Source: Acidobacteriota bacterium
GTDB lineage: Bacteria > Acidobacteriota > Terriglobia > Bryobacterales > Bryobacteraceae
Direction: 5' to 3'
DNA: 14,515 nucleotides
NCBI GenBank assembly: GCA_947466555.1
Contig: CANIFK010000040.1
Location: 1 to 14,515 of the forward strand
Shown: in pieces, positions 13,799 to 14,515 of the stretch
Layout of the letters: every line of letters begins with the position of its first letter
Position numbering within the stretch: the stretch's first letter is position 1
Position numbers and translations under genes: made by a program
The notes under the pieces: generated by a model
The model's database searches: none
What the model was told of the DNA's origin: nothing
Seen by the model: only the letters and a program-made list of their open reading frames with translations

Positions 13799-14515
13799 AT
13801 GCAACGCCGCCTTCTTCTGACTCTTCCCGCCGCCCTGCTACACGGCGCCGGACGGCCCATCGGCACCGCGCTCCAAGCCGCGGTCGGCCCCAAAGGAGTC
13901 CCCGGCGCCGTCGCCATGGTGGCTTCGTCGAACGAAATCACCTTCCAAGGCGCCTATGGCAACGTGGCCATGGACACGGTCTTCCGCATTCATTCCATGA
14001 CCAAGCCGGTCACCTCCGTCGCCGCCATGCAACTCATCGAAAAGGGCGAACTCCACCTCGATGACCCCATCGAAAAGTACCTCCCCGAACTGGCAAAACT
14101 AAAGGTGCTCACCGGCTTCGACGCCAACAAAAAGCCCATCCTCACGCCCGCCCGCCGCCAGCCCACCATCCGCCAACTCCTCTCCCACACCGCCGGTTTC
14201 GGCTACACCAGCTGGGACGCGAACCTCGCCCAATACGGGGGCGGGGAACCACCGCTCCTCTTCGAACCCGGCACGAAATGGCAATACGGCACGAACGTCG
14301 ACGTCATCGGTAAAGTCGTCGAACGCCTGTCGAAACAGACCCTGGAGCAATACTTCCAAGCCAACATCTTCGCCCCGCTCAACATGCGCGAGACGACGTT
14401 CACGCCCAATCAGGCGCTCCAACAACGCCTCGCCCCCCGCGGCGTCCGCCAGCCCGACGGCACCTGGAAAGAGGAGCGCGTCCCCATGCCCGCCAAGATC
14501 TCGCCCTCCGGCGGA
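13799..14515 (+). CDS. serine hydrolase, class C beta-lactamase/esterase fold, 3' end outside window
   Basis: The reading frame is open from the ATG at 13799 to the window edge (239 residues); the stop is not seen. It begins with a signal-like stretch, MQRRLLLTLPAALLHGAG. The nucleophile motif SxxK is S66-M-T-K69 (FRIHSMTKPVTSVAAMQLIE). Family phrases LDDPIEKYLPEL, TIRQLLSHTAGFGY and FEPGTKWQYGTNVDVIGKVV follow, with Y163 at the place of the catalytic tyrosine. Most members of this large group are esterases, peptidases or transesterases rather than antibiotic-degrading enzymes. Its place 2 bp after the glycosidase gene suggests translational coupling and perhaps removal of ester groups from the same substrate, which is inference. 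No ribosome site precedes it, in keeping with coupling. Confidence 0.92.
   Translation, partial: MQRRLLLTLPAALLHGAGRPIGTALQAAVGPKGVPGAVAMVASSNEITFQGAYGNVAMDTVFRIHSMTKPVTSVAAMQLIEKGELHLDDPIEKYLPELAKLKVLTGFDANKKPILTPARRQPTIRQLLSHTAGFGYTSWDANLAQYGGGEPPLLFEPGTKWQYGTNVDVIGKVVERLSKQTLEQYFQANIFAPLNMRETTFTPNQALQQRLAPRGVRQPDGTWKEERVPMPAKISPSGG

Noticed and set aside
13799..14515. Serine hydrolase as a beta-lactam resistance gene
   Set aside because: SxxK alone defines a broad fold. The tyrosine region (YGTN) and the context with a glycosidase point to an esterase or peptidase role, and resistance cannot be supported.

Overview
The window looks like a chromosomal segment of an acidobacterium, most likely of the Solibacter/Bryobacter type. 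It is very GC-rich. Three protein families typical of that group occur together: an ADOP-type (Acidobacterial Duplicated Orphan Permease) FtsX/MacB-like permease, a secreted protein ending in the 'Solibacter uncharacterised C-terminal' (TIGR03437-like) domain, and a large carboxypeptidase-regulatory/Oar-like TonB-dependent receptor. No tRNA, rRNA, CRISPR array or phage gene was seen. This placement is inference from protein families, not from a marker gene.

Left part (1-3824). The 3' half of an ADOP permease (+) converges on a nadA-moaA operon (-), which encodes quinolinate synthase and the GTP 3',8-cyclase of molybdopterin synthesis. A REP-associated tyrosine transposase (RAYT, Y1/HUH type) sits between them. 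It is flanked by two perfect 22-bp direct repeats of a near-palindrome whose core is GGTGACTGTCACC. One repeat lies 7 bp after the permease stop and the other 6 bp after the moaA stop. The permease-side repeat lies inside the 3' coding end of the transposase.

Middle (3825-8235). Divergent from nadA is a gene for an exported protein with a BACON-like module and a TIGR03437-like C-terminus. It is followed 34 bp later by an atypical short-chain dehydrogenase/reductase. That gene converges on, and overlaps by 59 bp, a gene for a small membrane-anchored coiled-coil protein of unknown function. Divergent from the latter is a xylose-isomerase-like TIM-barrel protein with intact metal ligands.

Right part (8236-14515). 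A TonB-dependent receptor preceded by a TATAAT box, a Tat-type GHL6-like putative glycoside hydrolase, and a serine hydrolase of the class C beta-lactamase/esterase fold (cut by the window end) follow with gaps of only 6 and 2 bp. This looks like one transcription unit for capture and breakdown of an extracellular compound, probably carbohydrate. No SusD-like partner is present. The TIM-barrel enzyme upstream could act on the released sugar.

Two compositional features run through the window. Third codon positions are mostly C in + strand genes and mostly G in - strand genes, so the + strand is C-rich whichever strand codes. The last ~400 bp of the permease gene use CTA/TTA leucine codons that are nearly absent elsewhere.
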